NCBI RefSeq assembly: GCF_008001235.1
Contig: NZ_CP040751.1
Span: forward strand, 2,711,001-2,775,000
DNA length: 64,000 bases
Source: Salidesulfovibrio onnuriiensis
Lineage (GTDB): Bacteria > Desulfobacterota > Desulfovibrionia > Desulfovibrionales > Desulfovibrionaceae
Direction of reading: 5' to 3'
Shown one piece after another: positions 9,649-18,174 of this stretch. The position numbers were made by a program, and so were the translations under genes. The notes below the pieces were generated by a model. That model was not told where the DNA came from, did no database searches, and saw only the letters and a program-made list of their open reading frames with translations. How positions within the stretch are numbered: the first letter of the stretch is position 1; the number at the start of each line of letters is the position of its first letter.

Positions 9649-10056
9649 ATGAGCAAAAAGAAATTTCTCATAGTGGACGACGACGAACGCTTCGCCCTGC
9701 TGGCATCCAGCAAACTGGAAAAGTATGCGAAATGTTACATGGCCAGCAACGGGGAAGAGGCCCTGCTCTTCTTCCAGCACCATGCCCAGGAGGGCGCGCC
9801 CTTCAGCGCCGTATTCATGGATATCGAAATGCCGGACATGAGCGGACACGAAGCCGTCCAGCAGATGCGCGCTCTGGAAAAGGAAATGGGCACTGCCCCC
9901 CAGGCCGAATTCAAGCTGGTGATGCTCACGGCCCACTCCGACGTAAAAAATGTCAGCGTCTCCTTCTTCAAGGATCAGGCCGACGCCTTTGTTCCCAAGG
10001 AAAAATTCAAGGATAATCTGATTCCGGAATTGAAAAAGGCAAAAATCATCAACTGA
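9649..10056 (+). CDS. Single-domain response regulator (CheY-like)
   Basis: A stand-alone receiver of 135 residues. It has the acidic pocket VDDDE (residues 9-13), the phosphoacceptor aspartate in FMDIEMPDMSG (near 57), a threonine in MLTAHSD and the conserved lysine in VPKEKF. There is no output domain, so it must act by binding a partner. AAGGTG precedes the ATG at a good distance. No histidine kinase is nearby. Its own promoter lies just upstream and its last 8 bp overlap the convergent gene at 10049. It could be a chemotaxis CheY or a general phosphorelay receiver; the gene cannot be assigned to a pathway from sequence alone. Confidence 0.88.
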   Translation: MSKKKFLIVDDDERFALLASSKLEKYAKCYMASNGEEALLFFQHHAQEGAPFSAVFMDIEMPDMSGHEAVQQMRALEKEMGTAPQAEFKLVMLTAHSDVKNVSVSFFKDQADAFVPKEKFKDNLIPELKKAKIIN

Positions 10057-10837
10057 TTTCCGACAACAGACGCTGGATCTCCTTTCCGCGCCGCTCCCAT
10101 ACGCCCCGGCAGAAGGCCTTTATCTCGTCCCGCACCCTGCCGACCGGCGGCAATTCCTGAATCTCGGGCAGCTCGAACCCCGCCAGCTCCATGGGCTTGT
10201 ATTCCGCCTCCACATTAAGAGCGCAGGACTCCCCGACACAGGCCTCCAGCACACGTTCCTTTTCCGTATATTCAGGATCCATCTGCTTGAGGTAGCGCAG
10301 CGTATCCCCAGTAGCCATCCGGGCGTTGACCTTCTCTATCTGCTTGTTGACGTACTCGAACATCTCCTTGAAGCGGATATAGTGCACCGACAGGCGCTTG
10401 CGTCCCCCTTCGTCCGGCTGCGATGAGTACCGGCCGTTCAGGTATTCGTCCACCAAGCGCTGGAATTCCCAATACGCCTTCAGAACGCACTTGGCGTACC
10501 GTCCTCGCGCGGTGAAGGCGAAGGGAAGTTTGTCGAACAGATTGGCGCGCTCTCCCCCGGCAGGAAAGGGAACGCAGGAAGGAAGCACATCCAGGGCGAC
10601 ATAGAAATCATGCATGGTCCGCTCATCCAGGAGCAGGACATGCAGCTTGTCGGCGGCCCGTTCCAGCCGGGGAATCCAGATGCGCAATTCCCGGGCCCAC
10701 TGTTCAAGCACCTCGGTCATGTCGTCGATGTTCTTGCGGGCGCCGAAATAGGTTTCCGCCATTTCCGAGACCACTTCCGCACGCAGACTGTCGGCAAATT
10801 CATCAAAACGGCTCAAATCGTCCCCCTGGCGCTGCAA
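10049..10837 (-). CDS. Conserved protein of unknown function, helical
   Basis: A 262-residue, charged, mostly helical protein without signal peptide or membrane segment. I do not recognise a domain. Features include a long helical N-terminus rich in Glu/Arg, a central YIRFKEMFEYVNKQIEKV heptad-like stretch and a few cysteines (ACVGESC) near residue 205. Codon use matches the neighbours and the frame is intact, so it is probably real. It is convergent with the CheY-like gene, and the two reading frames overlap by 8 bp (10049-10056). A cytoplasmic role is likely; no function is proposed. Confidence 0.7.
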   Translation of the reverse strand: MQRQGDDLSRFDEFADSLRAEVVSEMAETYFGARKNIDDMTEVLEQWARELRIWIPRLERAADKLHVLLLDERTMHDFYVALDVLPSCVPFPAGGERANLFDKLPFAFTARGRYAKCVLKAYWEFQRLVDEYLNGRYSSQPDEGGRKRLSVHYIRFKEMFEYVNKQIEKVNARMATGDTLRYLKQMDPEYTEKERVLEACVGESCALNVEAEYKPMELAGFELPEIQELPPVGRVRDEIKAFCRGVWERRGKEIQRLLSEIS

Positions 10838-10968
10838 TATTCCCTCATCTTTTCAAGTTTCCCTCCTCTTTGCGGAATGGTCAATATATTTCCGTTGAAA
10901 AAGCATGGCAAACCACCTACTATCCCGCGCATCCATTAACTCCAAAGGTAAGGATGGAAGCCGATCCC

Positions 10969-13047
10969 ATGCTGCTGAATGAACACAAGAGCAAACTCCT
11001 TTTCCAAGAAGCGAATGTCCCTGTTCCCGAAGGCATAGACGTCTTTCCCGAAACCATAGAGACCCAAAAACCGACTTTCCCGCTGCCGTGGTTCCTCAAG
11101 TCCCAGGTGCTCACCGGCGGCCGCGGCAAGGCAGGCGGCATTCTTCGCGTGGACGAGGAAAAGGACTACCTGCCCACCGCGAAAAAACTCTTCGACCTGG
11201 AAATCAAGGGCCACCGGGTGCCGTTCCTGCGCATTGAGCCGGCAGCCGACATCCAGCGCGAATTCTATCTTTCCCTGACCGTTTCCCGTGAACGCCGCCG
11301 CATCCTGCTCACCGTGGGCCGCGAAGGCGGCGTGGAAATCGAGAACCTGGGCGCGGAGAACCTGCTTGTCCAGGAAATCGCCCTGCCCGCGGGGCTCCAG
11401 GGCAACCAGATCCGGGCCGCGTTTTTCCATCTGGGCCTGGGCAAGGAACTGTTCAAGCCCTTCCACGAGCTGCTCACCAACCTGTTCAAGGGCATGCTCG
11501 ACAACGGCCTGCTCATGGCCGAAATCAACCCGCTCATCCTCACCGGTGACGACCGTTTCGTGGCCTTGGACGGCAAGGTCGAGGTGGACGACAACTACGT
11601 CGAGATCAACGAACGCATGGAGCAGTACTACCAGGCCGAACACGTTTCGGCAGAGGAAAACGCCGCTCGCGAGGCGGGCCTTTCCTTTGTCAAACTGCCC
11701 GGCTGGGTGGGCCTCATGGTCAACGGCGCGGGCCTGGCCATGGCCACCATGGACCTCCTGAATTTTTCCAAACTGCCCGCCAGCAACTTCCTGGACCTGG
11801 GTGGCGCGGCCGACCAGGCGCGTATGGAAACCGCACTGGAGCTGCTCTTTGGCGACAAGGCGGTCAAGGCCATCTTCATCAACCTTTTCGGCGGGATCCT
11901 TTCCTGCGAAAAGGTCGCCAAGGCCCTGGAAGGCGCTTTGGGCGGCAAGGCCCCCCAAAAGCCCATCGTGGCCCGCATGTCCGGCAAGGACTCCGAGGCC
12001 GCCCTGGAAATCCTCAAGGGCCTGAACGTGGAAAACCTGCATATCGCCACGGACATGAAGGAAGCCATCGGCATCCTCGAGACCCTCCAGCCCGCCAACG
12101 CCCCGGTCATCGAATTCCCCACGCCCATGGGCTGCGACCAAGCCAGGCCGCAAAAGGACAACGGCTATCAGACCGTGGACATCTTCGACATCGACAAGGA
12201 CACCCCGATCCTGGTGCAGGGCATCACCGGCCGCGAAGGCCAGCTGCACACCATGCTCATGCAGGAGTACGGAGCCAACATCGTCGCGGGCGTGACCCCG
12301 TTCAAGGGCGGCCAGGAAGTGCTCGGCGTTCCCGTGTACAATTCCATTGCCGAAGCCAAGCGCAGCCACGACATCCAGGCCAGCATCATGTTCGTTCCTC
12401 CCCGCCTGGCGGCGGATGCCGTGCTCGAGGCGGCCTTCAACGAAATCCCCTGGGCCGTGTGCATCACCGAGGGCATCGTCCAGCACGATATGCTGGCGGC
12501 CATGGAGCAGATCAAGGACTCGGGCACCCGCGTGGTGGGTCCCAACACACCGGGCCTCATCGTGCCAGGGCAGACCAAGATCGGCATCCTGCCGACCCAG
12601 CCTTTTGTTCCCGGCCCGGTGGCCGTGCTCTCCCGCAGCGGCACCCTGACCTATGAAGTGGCCCAGCGCCTCACGGACGCGGGCATAGGCCAGTCCCTGA
12701 GCGTCGGCATCGGCGGCGACCCGTTCATCGGCACCACCTTTGTGGACATGTTCGAAATGCTGCGCAACCACGATGAGACCGAAGCGGTTGTGGTCCTGGG
12801 CGAGATCGGCGGACAGGCCGAGGAAAACCTGGCCCGCTACGTGGTGGAAACCGGGTTCGACAAGCCGGTCATTTCCTTCATTGCGGGCCAGACGGCCCCT
12901 CCGGGCAAGCGCCTCGGACACGCCGGCGCCATCCTGGAAAAGGGCGGCGGAACCGAATCCAAACTGAAAACCATGGCCGACGCGGGCTTCGCTGTCTGCC
13001 AAAGCCTTGAAGTCATCCCCGGCCTTGTGAAAAAGGCCCTGAAATAA
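10969..13047 (+). CDS. Fused succinyl-CoA synthetase-type ligase (SucC-SucD fusion)
   Basis: An NDP-forming acyl-CoA synthetase of 692 residues in which the beta (SucC-like) part precedes the alpha (SucD-like) part. The N-terminus NEHKSKLLFQEANVPVPEG matches the SucC start, followed by the ATP-grasp region (KSQVLTGGRGKAGGI) and the beta C-terminal domain (FLDLGGAAD, INLFGGIL). The alpha part begins near residue 400 (ILVQGITGREGQLHT) and has the phosphohistidine loop GKRLGHAGAI near 651. I chose the ATG at 10969 because it aligns with SucC; an in-frame ATG at 10954 is also possible. The substrate could be succinate, acetate or another acid. Thiolase or TCA genes that would decide this are absent nearby. 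Confidence 0.87.
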   Translation: MLLNEHKSKLLFQEANVPVPEGIDVFPETIETQKPTFPLPWFLKSQVLTGGRGKAGGILRVDEEKDYLPTAKKLFDLEIKGHRVPFLRIEPAADIQREFYLSLTVSRERRRILLTVGREGGVEIENLGAENLLVQEIALPAGLQGNQIRAAFFHLGLGKELFKPFHELLTNLFKGMLDNGLLMAEINPLILTGDDRFVALDGKVEVDDNYVEINERMEQYYQAEHVSAEENAAREAGLSFVKLPGWVGLMVNGAGLAMATMDLLNFSKLPASNFLDLGGAADQARMETALELLFGDKAVKAIFINLFGGILSCEKVAKALEGALGGKAPQKPIVARMSGKDSEAALEILKGLNVENLHIATDMKEAIGILETLQPANAPVIEFPTPMGCDQARPQKDNGYQTVDIFDIDKDTPILVQGITGREGQLHTMLMQEYGANIVAGVTPFKGGQEVLGVPVYNSIAEAKRSHDIQASIMFVPPRLAADAVLEAAFNEIPWAVCITEGIVQHDMLAAMEQIKDSGTRVVGPNTPGLIVPGQTKIGILPTQPFVPGPVAVLSRSGTLTYEVAQRLTDAGIGQSLSVGIGGDPFIGTTFVDMFEMLRNHDETEAVVVLGEIGGQAEENLARYVVETGFDKPVISFIAGQTAPPGKRLGHAGAILEKGGGTESKLKTMADAGFAVCQSLEVIPGLVKKALK

Positions 13048-13065
13048 CGTAAGGAATTCATACGA

Positions 13066-14127
13066 GTGAAAATTCTTCTACTCGATCTTGGAAAACAACT
13101 TCGTGGCGGGCAACGGCAGGTTCACTACCTTGCCCGCCATCTTTCTCAGGAAGCGGGATTCGAGCCCATCATTGCGGCCCCCAAGGGAGCCCCTCTGCTC
13201 GACCTTGCCGAATCGGCGGGAATCCCCACCCATACGCTCGTTTCCAGCAGCGACCTCAATCCCATCAACGTCATCAGCTTCTTCAAGCTGCTGAAGCAGG
13301 TCAAACCGGATATCGTGCACACCAACGACGCCAAGGGCGCGTCCCTGGCCGCCCTGGCAAAGACCTCGGGCAAGGCCCGGTTCAAGCTGGTGCACACCCG
13401 CCGGGTCTCCTACAAATTCAAGAAGGGCTGGAGCACCAAGAAGTATCTGGCCGGAGACGCCGTGGTGGGCGTAAGCAGGGAGATCCAGAAGAACATGGTC
13501 CAGTGCGGGGTGGAGCAATCCCGCAGCAGGGCCATTCACAGCGGCATCGATCTCTCCCGCTACACCACGGAAAAGCTTCCCAACGATCTGCTGACCATCG
13601 GAACCATTGGCGCACTAACCAAGCAAAAGGGAATCCGGGTGCTTCTGGATGCGCTGAAGGAACTGAAGAAGGATGACACCCTGCCCGCCTGGCAGTGCAT
13701 CATCGCCGGGGACGGGCCGCTCATGAAGGAGCTTCAGGAACGGGCCCACTCCAACGAGATCAACGACCGTATCCTGTTCCTCGGCTACAAGGACAGCCGT
13801 GAAATCCTGCAGCGCATCGACATACTGGCCGTGCCCTCGGTGGACGGGGAAGGCTCCAATGCCGTCATCAAGGAAGGCTGGGCCACGGGAACCCCGCTGG
13901 TGAGCTCCAACCTGGCATCCAACCTGGAACTGGTCACCGGCGGCCAGAACGGGCTCGTTTTCGCCAACAGGGACAGCCTGGCCCTGGCCAGCGCGCTCAA
14001 GTCGCTCATGACTTCCAAAACCACTGCAAACAAAATACGGAAAGGCGGATTTGAATCGGTGCGGGCCTTCACGGACAAGGCCATGGCCGAGCAGTACGTT
14101 TCCCTTTACCGGGAGCTCGTCCGCTAG
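13066..14127 (+). CDS. Family 4 (GT-B) glycosyltransferase
   Basis: A 353-residue cytoplasmic or membrane-associated sugar transferase that uses a nucleotide-sugar donor. The N-terminal Rossmann half starts KILLLDLGKQLRGGQRQ, with the glycine-rich acceptor loop. The C-terminal half has GTIGALTKQKGIRVLLDAL and the EX7E signature in GEGSNAVIKEGWATGTP (near residue 265). The start is GTG at 13066, 18 nt after the CoA ligase stop, with AAGGA upstream, so it may be read through from that gene. It most resembles lipopolysaccharide or polysaccharide glycosyltransferases; the sugar and acceptor cannot be predicted. Confidence 0.85.
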   Translation: MKILLLDLGKQLRGGQRQVHYLARHLSQEAGFEPIIAAPKGAPLLDLAESAGIPTHTLVSSSDLNPINVISFFKLLKQVKPDIVHTNDAKGASLAALAKTSGKARFKLVHTRRVSYKFKKGWSTKKYLAGDAVVGVSREIQKNMVQCGVEQSRSRAIHSGIDLSRYTTEKLPNDLLTIGTIGALTKQKGIRVLLDALKELKKDDTLPAWQCIIAGDGPLMKELQERAHSNEINDRILFLGYKDSREILQRIDILAVPSVDGEGSNAVIKEGWATGTPLVSSNLASNLELVTGGQNGLVFANRDSLALASALKSLMTSKTTANKIRKGGFESVRAFTDKAMAEQYVSLYRELVR

Positions 14128-14133
14128 CCAAGA

Positions 14134-14589
14134 TCAGTACAGCTCCCCATCCAGCAACAGATGGGAAAAGTATCCCAGCACAAAGGCGAGATAAAAGCGG
14201 AAGAACGGCTCTATGGAGCGGTCTCCGATGAGCACGGCCGGGATAAGCACGATGGGGAGCGGCACCAGCAGCATGGCCCACCAGGTGTGGGTCCAGCCCC
14301 TATGGTGCCCCAGGGCCGGAAGCATGGCGCACAGCCCGAGCCAGGAAGCCCAGACATACATCTTCATGAAAATCAGCCCGGCGTCGATGACTATGAGCAG
14401 GCCATAGTAGAGATTCTGCCCCTTGGAGTCGGTATCCGTATCCGGGAACATGGCGCCCAGCAGGCAGAACCCCAGAAGCCCTGCCAGATGCAGCGGGTCC
14501 AGGGCCAGATAGCCGAGCATCACGCCTCCCACGACTCCCATGACGCCGAAAAGCGCGCCTCCTGCGATATGTCCTTTGTATCCGGGCAT
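14134..14589 (-). CDS. Inner-membrane metal-dependent hydrolase-like protein (DUF457/YdjM type)
   Basis: A 151-residue protein with about four hydrophobic segments. Conserved polar motifs lie between them: HIAGGA near residue 7, FPDTDTDSKG near 50, HHRGWTHTWW near 95 and GYFSHLLLDG at the C-terminus. This His/Asp pattern is typical of the YdjM/DUF457 family of putative membrane-bound metal-dependent hydrolases, whose substrate is unknown. It is convergent with the glycosyltransferase gene, with 6 bp between the stops, and lies downstream of sufB with a hairpin between them. Confidence 0.8.
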   Translation of the reverse strand: MPGYKGHIAGGALFGVMGVVGGVMLGYLALDPLHLAGLLGFCLLGAMFPDTDTDSKGQNLYYGLLIVIDAGLIFMKMYVWASWLGLCAMLPALGHHRGWTHTWWAMLLVPLPIVLIPAVLIGDRSIEPFFRFYLAFVLGYFSHLLLDGELY

Positions 14590-14657
14590 GTCTTCTTATT
14601 CTGTTCTGTTTTTATTCCATCCCGCTGCGGCAACAGGAGCGCCCGCAGGGAAAGAAG

Positions 14658-14690
14658 AAACGGCCGCTCCTGTCCAGAAGCAGCCGTTTT
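14658..14690 (-). terminator. Intrinsic terminator downstream of sufB
   Basis: On the minus strand an AAACGGC...GCCGTTT stem is followed by CTTCTTT. It sits 20 bp after the sufB stop and separates the suf pair from the DUF457 gene. Confidence 0.6.
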
Positions 14691-14710
14691 GTTGCAATCT
14701 CGGGCAAGAG

Positions 14711-15871
14711 CTACATGGCTCCGCTGGCATTGAGTTCGTCGATCTGCCTGTCCACTTCCTTCTGAAGCTTCTCGGGCAGGCCCATGATGTCAGTATTCAG
14801 GAAGCCGCGCACAATGGTGGAGGTTGCTTCGTCCTCGTCCAGCCCGCGGGCCATGAGGTACTCGATCTCCTCCTGGGCTATCTTGCCCACCGAGGCCTCG
14901 TGGGAAAGCTCCACGCCCTCCAGGGTGCCGTCCAGCTCGGGGATCGCCCAGATCCGGCCATTGCCGAGGATCAGGCCCTGGCATTCCAGATGGCCGCGCG
15001 AAGGCACGTGATGCGCCCCGATATGGCCCCGGTTGATGATGGTGCCGCCGGTGGAGATGGTCCGGGCAATGATCTCGCAGCGGGTGTCCGGCGCGTCCAT
15101 GATCACCTTGTTGCCCATATCCAGATAGGAGCCTTCCGGAGCCACCACCACGGAATTGAAACGGGCGCGGGCGCCGCGCCCCTTCAGGGTGATGGTCGGA
15201 TACATCTGCAGGTCCTTGACCGGCTTCATGAGAATGTAGTTGTTCTGAAGGATGCCGCCCTCTTCCACCACGCCCGCGGAACGCGGACGAACCGAAACAT
15301 GCTCGCCCCAGTTGTGAACCATGGTGAAGGTCAGCTTGCCGCCCTTCTTGACGTAAAATTCGGAGATGCCGAAATGCGCACCCGTCGTGGAGCCGTGCGC
15401 CACGGAACAGCCGGTGATGATGTGCAGTTCGGAATTTTCCTCCACCACCACGATGTTGTGGACGTTCTGGCCCACCTGCTCGGCCTTGAGGAACAGGCAG
15501 GACTGCACCGGCTTCTCGATGCGCGCACCGGGCTTGGTGCGGATGAAGTACCCGCCGTGAGTGTTCTCATACGTATTGCGGGTGTATTCGTCCTTGTCCT
15601 TGTCGATCAGCTTCCAGCGGTACTCGGGAAGACCGTCGTACTTGGCGATGGCGTCCTTGATATCCAGGATTTCCACGCCGGGATCATTGGAATGGCAATG
15701 CACGTTGGAATGGTCCATCTGCAGAAAGGATCCGCTGCGGTTGGCATCGTCCACATCCACGCCGGACATGATCAGGGCTTCCTTGTCCTGCGCGTCAAGG
15801 GTGGAAAGGTCCTCGATCTTGTCTCTGACCAGGCCATCGAACTTGAATTGGGAAAGATCTACGTTGCTCAT
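14711..15871 (-). CDS. sufB: SufB/SufD-type Fe-S cluster scaffold protein
   Basis: The scaffold subunit of the SUF Fe-S cluster assembly machine, 386 residues. It shows the right-handed beta-helix repeats of the SufBD core (for example GCSVAHGSTTGAHFG and GTIINRGHIGAHHV), the conserved cysteine in GHLECQGLI and the helical C-terminal motif ELSHEASVGKIAQEEIEYL. It is shorter than E. coli SufB (about 495) and has no second SufD paralogue beside it. With SufC just upstream (22 bp) this forms a two-gene minimal SUF system, a layout known from anaerobes and archaea. It acts in the cytoplasm and needs sulfur, perhaps from the desulfurase at 34.9 kb or from free sulfide. Confidence 0.9.
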   Translation of the reverse strand: MSNVDLSQFKFDGLVRDKIEDLSTLDAQDKEALIMSGVDVDDANRSGSFLQMDHSNVHCHSNDPGVEILDIKDAIAKYDGLPEYRWKLIDKDKDEYTRNTYENTHGGYFIRTKPGARIEKPVQSCLFLKAEQVGQNVHNIVVVEENSELHIITGCSVAHGSTTGAHFGISEFYVKKGGKLTFTMVHNWGEHVSVRPRSAGVVEEGGILQNNYILMKPVKDLQMYPTITLKGRGARARFNSVVVAPEGSYLDMGNKVIMDAPDTRCEIIARTISTGGTIINRGHIGAHHVPSRGHLECQGLILGNGRIWAIPELDGTLEGVELSHEASVGKIAQEEIEYLMARGLDEDEATSTIVRGFLNTDIMGLPEKLQKEVDRQIDELNASGAM

Positions 15872-15893
15872 TATATTCTCCGTATGGCTGGCG

Positions 15894-16652
15894 CTACTGC
15901 ATGCAGCGGATACATTCCTGGTAACCGTTGGTGCGGATGTGTTCCAGAATGTCGCGGGGACGGCCCTGGCAGCACAGGTGGCCGTTGTAGAGGACCTGGC
16001 CTCGGTCTGCGTTCACGTAGTCGAGAATGTAGCCGGTATGGGTAATGATGAGGCCGGCCATGCTGCTCTGCTCGCGGATTTCCTTGAGAGACTTGTCCGG
16101 CGAGGCGTCGATGCGGCCGTCCAGCAACTGGCGGCAGACCTTGCCGATAAGCTGCATGTTCTCCAGGTCCACACCGGATTCGGGCTCATCGAACAAAACG
16201 AGGCTGGGCTTCTGGGCCATGAGCTGCAACAGCTCGGAACGCTTGATCTCGCCGCCGGAAAAACCCGCATTGATGTCGCGCTCCAGGAAACCGGAAAAGT
16301 TGACGCGCTCCGCAAGGGCTTCGATGTCGATATCCTCGCCCCGGGCGCACATGTTCACCAGATGCCTGGTGCGAAGACCGTGGATGGTCGGCGGACGCTG
16401 AAAAGACATGCCGACGCCGAGGCGGGCCCGCTCATACATGGGAGCATGGGTAATGTCTTCGCCCCTGAAGACGATCTTACCCCGGGTAATGTCGTAACCG
16501 GAAAAACCCATCAGGGCCATGAGCAGGGACGTCTTGCCCGAACCGTTGGGACCGAAGAGGATGAAAGTCTCCCCTTCCTTGATCTCAAGGTTGATCCCCT
16601 TGAGGACTTCCTTGTCGCCGATATTTACATGAAGATCTTCAATCGTAAGCAT
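15894..16652 (-). CDS. sufC: SufC Fe-S assembly ATPase
   Basis: The ABC-type ATPase that drives conformational change of the SufB scaffold, 252 residues from the chosen ATG at 16652 (GAGG 7 nt upstream; a longer frame from 16685 lacks a site). Walker A is GPNGSGKTSLL (near residue 34) and the ABC signature is FSGGEIKRSE. Walker B is LVLFDEPESGVDLEN and the switch histidine is in LIITHTGYILDY. A SufC-typical ESGVD follows Walker B. The C-terminus has a cysteine pair (ECIRCMQ). It is first in the sufC-sufB unit. No IscR/Rrf2 regulator gene accompanies it here. Confidence 0.93.
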   Translation of the reverse strand: MLTIEDLHVNIGDKEVLKGINLEIKEGETFILFGPNGSGKTSLLMALMGFSGYDITRGKIVFRGEDITHAPMYERARLGVGMSFQRPPTIHGLRTRHLVNMCARGEDIDIEALAERVNFSGFLERDINAGFSGGEIKRSELLQLMAQKPSLVLFDEPESGVDLENMQLIGKVCRQLLDGRIDASPDKSLKEIREQSSMAGLIITHTGYILDYVNADRGQVLYNGHLCCQGRPRDILEHIRTNGYQECIRCMQ

Positions 16653-16729
16653 TGTTTTCCTCGTTTTGATCCTGTCGATAAGCAACAGGGTTCCATACTT
16701 GAGGCTGGTCCGGAAGTCCAGCGGGAATA

Positions 16730-16759
16730 ATCATACCAAATAGATATGAATTCGGCGAA
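16730..16759 (-). promoter_or_regulatory. Possible promoter for sufC-sufB
   Basis: On the minus strand TTCGCC and TATGAT (5 of 6 matches) are separated by 18 nt, 78 nt upstream of sufC. The -35 is weak, so the pair might be activator dependent. Confidence 0.3.
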
Positions 16760-16798
16760 AGCCTTGACAGTCTGGAAACATATGGACAATCACCGTGG

Positions 16799-16827
16799 TT
16801 CTCAAACAAGAGCACATTCACTATAGT
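16799..16827 (+). promoter_or_regulatory. Possible promoter for the Smr-domain gene
   Basis: TTCTCA at 16799-16804 and TATAGT at 16822-16827 are separated by 17 nt, 21 nt upstream of the ATG at 16849. A perfect TTGACA at 16764 lies further upstream without a good -10. Confidence 0.4.
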
Positions 16828-16848
16828 GCCCCTAACGGAGATGTACAG

Positions 16849-17577
16849 ATGAGCCCCAAGAAAAAAATGAAATCCCTGGACGAACTGAAAAAGCTGCAGA
16901 TCGGCCCCAAGGACGACTATCTGGAAAAACTCATGGCCAAAGGCAAAAAGGCGGCCCAGCAGAAAAAAGAACCGGTCCCCGAGCCGGAACAGCGGCCCGA
17001 GGAAGATCTTTTCCAGACGGCGATGCTGGGAGTGACCAAGATGGATGGAACCGAATCAGGCCGGCAGGTGTCCCCGCGTCCGGCCCAGGCCTCGCCGGCT
17101 TCCCTGGGCTCCCAGGACCCCAAGTCCATGGCCGAGGCAATGCAGAACGGCATCGACTTCGAGCTGGAGTACACGGACGAATACATGCACGGCTACGTAC
17201 GCGGCCTGGACAGCAAGGTTTTCCAGCAGCTCAAGGCCGGATCCCTGAGCGTGGAGGCCCACCTGGACATGCACGGGCTCAATTCGGACCAGGCCCTGGA
17301 CAACCTGCTCTTCTTCATACGGGAAAGCTATCTTCAAAATAAACGAACACTGCTCATCGTCACCGGACGGGGCCGAAATTCCCCAGGCGGGCGCAGCGTG
17401 CTCAAGCAGGAGATCCAGTCATGGCTGACCAGGGACCCCTTGCGACGCATTGTCCTGGCATTCTGCACGGCACAGCCCAAGGACGGCGGCACGGGCGCAA
17501 TCTACGCCCTGCTGCGAAAACAGAAAAAACAGCAAGGCAAGGTCCAGTGGGACAAGATGATGAACTGGGACGATTAA
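16849..17577 (+). CDS. Smr-domain protein (MutS2-type C-terminal nuclease domain)
   Basis: A 242-residue protein. The first 110 residues are charged and probably flexible (Lys-rich start, Pro/Glu-rich stretch). The C-terminal Smr domain has LDMHGLNSDQA (near 142), LLIVTGRGRNSPGG (near 166) and a helical end with AFCTAQPKDGGTGAIYALL. Smr domains cut nucleic acid; stand-alone forms have been linked to recombination and to mRNA cleavage on stalled ribosomes. I chose the ATG at 16849 because GGAG lies 8 nt upstream. It is a monocistron, bounded by its own promoter and a strong terminator. Confidence 0.85.
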   Translation: MSPKKKMKSLDELKKLQIGPKDDYLEKLMAKGKKAAQQKKEPVPEPEQRPEEDLFQTAMLGVTKMDGTESGRQVSPRPAQASPASLGSQDPKSMAEAMQNGIDFELEYTDEYMHGYVRGLDSKVFQQLKAGSLSVEAHLDMHGLNSDQALDNLLFFIRESYLQNKRTLLIVTGRGRNSPGGRSVLKQEIQSWLTRDPLRRIVLAFCTAQPKDGGTGAIYALLRKQKKQQGKVQWDKMMNWDD

Positions 17578-17581
17578 AAAC

Positions 17582-17617
17582 AAAAAGGCCTCCATCCAAG
17601 CGGATGGAGGCCTTTTT
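17582..17617. terminator. Bidirectional intrinsic terminator between the Smr gene and cheW
   Basis: A perfect 16-bp stem with loop AAGC, flanked by an A-tract and a T-tract, serves both convergent genes. Confidence 0.92.
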
Positions 17618-17646
17618 CATTCCATGATTATTGAAAACCAAATCGG

Positions 17647-18174
17647 CTAGGCAGCGACCTCCTCGGCCACGGCCTCCTGCTGTTGCTCTCCGCCTGCCAT
17701 GCCCTTGACCAGGGCCAGTTCCTCGGCGGAGAAGATCTTGTTGATCTCCAGGATGATAATGAACTTTTCTTCCTGACGCCCCATGCCGCGGATATACTCG
17801 GCATTGACCGCCGCGCCCATCTTCGGAGCGGGCTCGATGGAATCGGGCATCATTTCGAACACTTCCCGGACGGAATCCACCAGAGCGCCCATGACGGTCA
17901 TTTCCCCATCAAATTCGATTTCCACGATGATGATGCAGGTGTCGACCGTATCCTCGCCCTGGGACATGCCCATCTTCATGCGCATATCAACCACGGGCAC
18001 GGCATTGCCGCGCAGGTTGATAACCCCGCGCATGAAATTGGGGGTGCGGGGGATCTTCGTGATCGAGGTCAACTCAAGGACCTCACGCACTGTCCCGATA
18101 TCCAGGGCAAAAATTTCTTTCCCAAGCGTAAAGGTCAAAAACTGATTGATGTCAGTGAGGACTTCTTCGCTCAT
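17647..18174 (-). CDS. cheW: CheW chemotaxis coupling protein
   Basis: The adaptor that links chemoreceptors to the CheA kinase, 175 residues. CheW motifs are QFLTFTLGKEIFALDI, LELTSITKIPRTPNFMRGVINLRG (shown in part by position 32-57), VPVVDMRMKMG and the second SH3-like subdomain with GALVDSVREVFEM. A 25-residue Glu/Ala-rich tail is extra. AAGGGGA precedes the ATG at 18174. No cheA is in the window; a chemoreceptor at 57.6 kb and a CheZ-like protein at 44.5 kb are the other chemotaxis parts here. It is monocistronic. Confidence 0.93.
   Translation of the reverse strand: MSEEVLTDINQFLTFTLGKEIFALDIGTVREVLELTSITKIPRTPNFMRGVINLRGNAVPVVDMRMKMGMSQGEDTVDTCIIIVEIEFDGEMTVMGALVDSVREVFEMMPDSIEPAPKMGAAVNAEYIRGMGRQEEKFIIILEINKIFSAEELALVKGMAGGEQQQEAVAEEVAA

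Noticed and set aside
10936-13002. A long minus-strand frame opposite the CoA ligase
   Set aside because: Antisense shadow of the SucC-SucD fusion. The same holds for long frames opposite sufB, alkaline phosphatase, lon, ileS, trk, the octaheme cytochrome and the chemoreceptor.
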